A stretch of DNA of 64,000 nt from Setoptus koraiensis (Eukaryota > Arthropoda): assembly GCA_048013815.1 (NCBI GenBank), contig CM106585.1, forward strand, positions 806,001 through 870,000, given 5' to 3'. Every line of letters starts with the position of its first letter. The stretch's first letter is position 1. The translations under genes and the position numbers were made by a program. The notes below the pieces were generated by a model. That model saw only the letters and a program-made list of their open reading frames with translations. It was not told the origin of the DNA and did not search any database. Shown one piece after another: positions 58,198-64,000 of the stretch.

Positions 58198-59290
58198 TGC
58201 CATTGGCCGCGACTTGTTTGCGCTGCCAGCCCCAAAAATAATCTGTTTGAATAGCACATCAAAATGAAATAAATCAAGTGATAAAAAGTGGTTGCACTCG
58301 CATTAACCTCGCCAGTCTGGCCAATCTCGCCAGTCTGGCCACTCGTTGCAGCAACATCAAGCTACAATGCAGCTTATCGGTCTCTGCTACATCCAGTGTG
58401 TAGTGTGCAGTCTGCAGTCTGAGGGATATATATACTACATACTTCATACAACACACTGGCCGGAGTGGCCCGATTGAGCCGCATTGAGACACGGCCAGCA
58501 CGGGACGGAGCGGCCACCCGAAAGCCATCAGTGGCCGGTGGGTTGGTTTGGGGCCCCGTTAGTGGAGTAACAGTAATCACAGATTACTGGCACCTAGCTA
58601 GTGAGCCAGTCAGTTCACTTTGTCGCTTTTGTGTGTTTCAGTGCGTGCGTGGCTCGTGCAGCCAAACTCGTGCAACCAGCACGTGCTTAGAATGATTGTT
58701 TTGCAATCAATTGGGGGGAGGGGAGGGCAGGGCAGTCGACAAGCGGCCCAAGTGGCCAGTCAGGCAAGCCTATCAAGCCACCAATTTGACAATTGATTTG
58801 CTCCATCACCTAGCCACCGGCACTGGAGCTTATCCAACTGCTGGCCAGACAATAATGTAATGTGTTAACCGAGTCTCGCTCAATTGCGTCTTGCCAGCAT
58901 AAACGATGGGATAAACGATAGCATGAACGGTGGCATAAACGATAGGATATACGCTGGATATAATAGACTGGCTCGGTGCGGCGTGTTGTCGCGATTCGCA
59001 ATGGCGAGCACATTCTTTGCTCATTCGATATTGTTTGTTGTTCATTGCTGTTTGTTCTAGATGCCGATACCACACACGACATGTTAATATATATTGCATT
59101 ATATTATATTATATAATACTAGCAAGGTGTGAATAACACGTGAATAGCACCAACAACAGTGTTACGCAACAACATTGTTACGCTTGTTGATTTTCTTCTT
59201 TCCCCTCAGTGTGCATATAGCAATGTATATATAATATATGTGTGTTATATAACAGCAATGGTTACGGCAAACACTTCTTATTTGACACTC

Positions 59291-59342
59291 ATACCTAAGC
59301 TGTATACCTAAGCTGTATACCTAAGCTGTATACCTAAGCTGA
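59291..59342. repeat. 13-bp tandem repeat, 4 copies
   Basis: Four copies of ATACCTAAGCTGT, the last with one change at its end. Confidence 0.93.
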
Positions 59343-60180
59343 GCTATACGAGTCTGTGTACCCCTTTGAGGCCACAGCGCTCAACAGTGACAGGCGATGC
59401 ACTTGGGGTAGCGGCACGGTGCCCACGTTACCCACTGTTACGAAATTGTTATATATAATAATTGTTATACGACAACAGAGGCGCGTATTACATGCAGAAC
59501 GTACAGCAGATTTAGCCAAATTTCTGGCGGCTTCTAGCTCGGGTCATGCACTTGCCGGCCCGAGCTAAGCCCGGATGCCGGGGTGCCGCTGGTTGGCGGT
59601 CCCGTTCACAAGTGATCGCGTCAGCTGACAAGCTGGCAAGTTATTGATAGCGAGCACGTCAGACCATCAGCTAGTTGCATCGGCTCCAACAAATTACAAC
59701 AGCAGCAGTCTCTCTTTTACAATTTTAATCTCTTTAATTAGCTCAGTTGTGTGCTGGCACGCAAGTTGCAAACACATGCTGCTGACACCAATTGCGAGGC
59801 CCGGCGAATTGAATAGAAGACAATATTAAAACAGTGCAAGCAATTAGTGCAGCTTATCCCTAGACGAGCCGACGATAATGAGCCGGCTTGAAATTATGTC
59901 GTTGTCTTAGTCAATTCTTTCTTCTTGTGCGCACCAATTCTGCTCGGTTGAAACTTTTTTTGACAGACTCACACGAGCGGAAGCGGCCCCAACGGCCACT
60001 CGACACAACAGTGTCTGGCTGTCGAGCCAGCAGCAGATAAAGACTCACTTTGCGATGATAAAATTCACCGTATGTGCAGCTAATGCCGCGCTATCAGTCA
60101 ATTTGCCACATAGTCGCACTTAATAACGACACCGATTGTGTGCCCCATGATCCATGCCGTTTTCTTGCTTCACTTCGTCT

Positions 60181-60285
60181 GGCCTCGTATCGTCTGGCTC
60201 GATATCGTGTGGCTCGATATCGTGTGGCTCGACGTCGTCTAGCTCGACGTGGTGTGGCTCGATGTCGTGTGGCTCGATATCGCGA
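60181..60285. repeat. 15-bp tandem repeat, 7 copies
   Basis: Seven copies of a unit close to GGCTCGATATCGTGT; most carry a centred 6-bp palindrome (GATATC or GACGTC). Because the unit is divisible by three, frames on both strands stay open and code simple peptides (SCGSI or RATRY type). I do not consider these real proteins. Confidence 0.92.
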
Positions 60286-63259
60286 GGCGCTTCTGTTGGT
60301 GTGGCTGCTATCAACGCGACTGCAGCCACTCCACTGACTATAGCGACTTACTCGACCCAAAGCCATACTTATCTGGTAGCAAGTGAGGCCAACAGCAACG
60401 GGCCACACCAAATAGGGTGATGATTGATCGTCCCGTTGCTGCCCGCCAACCGCCAACCACCAACCAACTGGTACCGCTTTTTAGTGCGTGCCAGCTCGCA
60501 TCCAATCTACCCACAAAAACCCATAATATGGGGCTCGCCACAATAGTGGGCGCAGGCCACAAAAAGTGGGCCAGCCAAGTGGGGACCGCCCCGAAAACAA
60601 TGCCAGGCCTGGCCGACGGGGCCTCACACAGCAAACACTGCGCGAGATTATCTGTGTGAGATGATCATGAATTTACAATCAAGATCGGCCCCAACAGATA
60701 ATGATTTAATCATGGCCCACGCAGCTCGGCTTCAGCGCCAGTATCATCTCTCTCTCTCTCTCTCCGTCGTTCGCTCGGCTGGCCTCAATTTCTTTTTGTT
60801 TCGTATATTATGAAGATGTCGAACTCAGAGGCAGCCAACACGTTGTACACGATGCACGACGAAATGAGCCGATTTTCGCTCATTCAATTCATTGCTCAAG
60901 ATAGTTAATTTACAGTGTCATCAATGGCCCACACCCGCTCATAAATAGGCCTCGCAATGCAAAAATGTGGCGGCCAAAACGCCACATTTAATACTTTTAT
61001 GTATGACTTTTATTGGAGACAAATTCCGTACATGTTGTATACAAATGTATGTTAGACGCCTCAACTGTATTGAAGGGTTTCATTCATGCAGTGCAGTGTC
61101 TTTTATTGTCTTAAACTTGAACTTTGAGTCACTTAAAGATGCAAAATTATTGATGAGTCAGAAGAAAAACGAGCACGAAATGGCAAGACATATTACATTT
61201 ACATTTTTGTTAGCTGAAAAGATAACCAGATTTAGGCGGAATAAACGCATACATTTTGAGTCTTACGACACACTAATTTTGAACGACGGTCAGAGTTTTG
61301 ATGAGTGCAGAAAATAAAGTGATCGACTGAGGAACATCTCCCCCACACAAGCTCCCACCTCCAAACATGTTCGGGGAGCTATGATGGGAGCTTTTATTCC
61401 CGCCCCCCCCCCCATTGCAATTTGGAAACGGGCAACTCCCTTTTCCTGGACTCACCGATGAGCAGATCCAAATGCTGACCTCACCTAGATCAAACAATAT
61501 GCACATTACACTCATAGCTTGATAGAAAAGAACATTGGCCTATAGATATGTATCTTTTTTTGAAGCGAGGGCGCGTTTGAGTGGTGCTCCTACAGGCTCC
61601 CCATTCCCAATATGGATGAGGGGAGGCGGTAGGGAGATCTGCTCGGTCTGAGACAGGCTGGGTCTGAGACAGGCTGGGGAGGGAGAGATATTCCTGCCGG
61701 ACGGCCAACTGGGCCAATCACTAAGAAAATATTAAACATCATGTCGGGTGCGCTCTTGATTGCAATTGACTCTAGTCTTCATTGGCACGATGCCTCGCTC
61801 AGCTTGAACAATCATAAGCACAAACAAAACCACTTGCGAACCGAAATAATCTGGTTTTCAGGTTGAAATTCTGACTGTGAAAGTTTGGGTTCGAGCACCA
61901 AACCTACCTTGGTTTGGTGCTATTGTGAACCTATTGTGAAGCCTGTTTGTTTACTATAGAAACAGCTCAACTATGTTTTGGTGAACTGTGGCATATCATG
62001 TTTCACAAGTCAGTTAGATGTCGATTAATAATGCCAATTGATGAAGTTTTGAATTTCATATTTTGAAAAAAAGCGCAAACTGATATGAAATGATCAGACT
62101 GACCGATTTAGAGCGGCAAGCAGGTGAACGGGGCGACCAATTCGAACATTCTGAACTCACAGAAACGGGCCGCGGATGTTTTCGCCGCACCGATTGTGTT
62201 TTGCTCAACAAGAATGGGCAGAATAAAGCGACAGAATAAACTTGATATGATCGCAATCAACTGACACCTAGGCACGCAGTAAAGTTGTAAATGAAACGAC
62301 GAGATTTTTGTTCGCGAGATCACGTTTGTCTAAACACGTTTAGATGATGCTAGATGACAGAGATAATGATGGCGCATTTTAGTTGTTGTGTCGATTGTAG
62401 CCATGCGATAAGAGCAAAAAATAGAGCAGCTTTCTGGTGGCAGCTCGAATCGATGCAGCACCAGCTATCACAAAGCAGACAGAGTGGAAGTGGGTGCCAT
62501 ACAGGGAAATAGGGAGAGAGAGAGAGAGGGAGACTGAGGGGAAATTGAATAGTAGAGGAGGCTGATGATATTAAGCAAGTTACTTAATTAAGTGGCTAGA
62601 TTGGCTTGCCGATTGTGAGCTCTGACTTGGCATCATCACTGTCTGACTGGCTATTTATAACTTGCACTGGGTGTCGCGCGTCACGTTGCTGAGAGAGGAG
62701 CGTCATTAGCGGGCCGTTATGTAACCGACGCACAAAACGTAATCGAGTGACGGCTCAAAACACCGTTATTCGCCCACTCAAACTCTGGCGAGCCCACTCA
62801 AACTCTGGCGAGCCGCCCCAAACCCAGCTGAACCTGGCCAGACACACACACAGGCACGGGTGTGTGTGTGTGTGTGTGCGGGGTGCTGTCAAGAAGGCAG
62901 CGAGTTTAAGTTCATTTCCATAGATGATATATATCCGATTGAGTTTATCCAAGGGCCGAGTTTATGCGACCCGGCAAGCAGTGAAAACTTTTTCTGTCGA
63001 CTGGCACGCCGGTTGTTGTTGTGATGGTTGAGATGGGGCCCATTCACTAGCAATATCTCTGTCGCTGTCTGTTTGCTGCTCGGTTGCTAGTTGTCCGTCA
63101 CTTGGTGCTGGCGGGCCCCTCCGAAGCAATCCAATGCGACTCGCATTATGCCAGCCAATGCAATCTAATGCAGCCAGTTGCAGTAAATTAGATATGCTAT
63201 TTGTTTGGCTCATGTTGCTCAACTCATGTTGAAATTCATGCCAATTGCAAGAATTTGAG

Positions 63260-63262
<3 letters not shown>

Positions 63263-63290
<28 letters not shown>
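63263..63290. repeat. (CA)14 microsatellite
   Basis: Uninterrupted CA run of 14 units. A shorter CACACACA run follows about 20 bases later. Confidence 0.95.
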
Positions 63291-63295
<5 letters not shown>

Positions 63296-64000
63296 ATAAT
63301 CTGACAGAAACACACACACAAACAATATGATAATGAGCTGGCTATCCACAAGTATTATCAACTATAAACACTATTGTGTAACACTCACACTCTACACTAT
63401 CTGCCATTGAAATCTGTACTGCGAATAGTGATAACACCACTGATATAAATCTACTCTACGCTGTCAATCCAGTTACGTAACAACGCACGCGGTTGCGGGG
63501 GCGGGCGCGGGCCAAGGGTCAAACAGACATCTCGCCACTGGCGCTATCTCCGCTACTGGCCACTCAAAGCGATACCATCTCTCCCCCTCTCCCCTCTCTC
63601 TCTCTCTCGCTTGCCGCCGAGGGGGCCCCAAATTTATCACGGCAACAACAGATCTGTATCAACACAACACGCAGCACAACAGAAAATAGCTATTTACAGT
63701 TAGTCACAAGAGAGATTTCAATCATTCTGATAGCGAGCCCATTCTCGTAGTGGCATTGGCGGGATTAACAAGTGTTATGTTGCCAGCTTGTGGGGCCTTA
63801 ATTAGATCCACTGTGAGGCTGACTGGTGGAGAGTGCGGAAACTGTGATTTCACAATCACAACTGTTTGATTGTGCCAATTCAATTGCGCAAACGACAATC
63901 GCTTAACAGTTACAATACGCTCGATATTAATAGTTTGGACGCTTACGCTTAATTGGCATACACTCTACAGTTTGTATCAGCCAGTCTCAAGGATATAAAC

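Larger units (their letters stand above)
51933..64000. other. 12 kb non-coding stretch, probable 5' intron and flank of the receptor gene
   Basis: The receptor's first coding exons must lie upstream (to the right), here or beyond the window. I looked for the family's N-terminal motifs on the minus strand and could not identify them. No other gene is supported. A 116-codon plus-strand frame at 60967-61317 has natural-looking composition and an AATAAA overlapping its stop, but it has no recognisable motif. The stretch contains minisatellites, a perfect hairpin and a perfect palindrome (listed separately), a C11 run, CA/GT runs at about 62860 and 63263-63290, and many GGGGCCC words. Confidence 0.5.

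Noticed and set aside
60181-60285. CRISPR-like array
   Set aside because: Units are contiguous 15-mers without spacers in a eukaryotic context; it is a minisatellite.
60967-61317. 116-codon plus-strand frame with normal-looking composition
   Set aside because: No recognised motif, no clear start context or splice partner; possible chance frame or eroded exon. Left out of the gene list for lack of support.
61881-61905. GGTTCGAGCACC resembling a tRNA B box
   Set aside because: No matching A box, acceptor stem or anticodon arm at the right spacing on either strand.
1-64000. Coding transposons, retroelements or virus-derived genes
   Set aside because: No transposase, reverse transcriptase, integrase, capsid or envelope motif was recognised in any frame; repeats found are non-coding.

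Overview
The window looks like nuclear DNA of an arthropod. An acariform mite or other compact-genome chelicerate is my best guess, but that is inference. Reasons: GT-AG introns, mostly 100-250 bp; intronless genes such as EXO1; animal-only families (TMC channel, nicotinic receptor, ZC2HC1); and very heavy use of Gln/Asn homopolymers coded by mixed CAA/CAG and AAC runs. Nothing prokaryotic, viral or recognisably transposase- or reverse-transcriptase-coding was seen.

Layout. 68-5086 (minus): two-exon TMC-family mechanotransduction channel with a very long, sequon-rich loop. 6697-9015 (minus): Q/N/T-rich protein with a small conserved-looking C-terminal zinc-finger region that I do not recognise. 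About 9.0-22.3 kb: a gene-poor desert built largely of degenerate trinucleotide DNA, (GYY)n on one strand and (RRC)n on the other, which cannot contain a stop in any of six frames. 24.1-36.4 kb is the gene-dense core: a secreted protein of unknown function, a membrane-anchored SDR (DHRS7-like), mitoribosomal protein mS26, a broken duplicate of the next gene, an unrecognised 341-residue plus-strand gene with two related helical repeats, EXO1, and a ZC2HC1-type zinc-finger protein. 36.4-45.8 kb is non-coding with minisatellites. 45.8-51.9 kb (minus): the last five exons of a nicotinic acetylcholine receptor alpha subunit whose M3-M4 cytoplasmic loop is about 1,220 residues long. 51.9-64 kb: non-coding, presumably 5' intron and flank of the receptor, with hairpins, palindromes, minisatellites and a recurring GGGGCCC word.

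The genes do not form one pathway. TMC and the receptor are both sensory/neuronal membrane proteins; EXO1, mS26 and the SDR are housekeeping. The common theme is low-complexity expansion: the same RRC trinucleotide pattern makes up the intergenic desert and the polyQ/polyN tracts inside TMC's neighbour, ZC2HC1 and the receptor loop.

Most interesting points: the giant receptor loop inserted between two conserved helices; the stop-free RRC/GYY desert; a gene/pseudogene pair whose broken copy ends in a dispersed repeat with a second copy at 40.1 kb; and the clustering of GGGGCCC words in the right 26 kb. I see no evidence for a new defence or mobile system.
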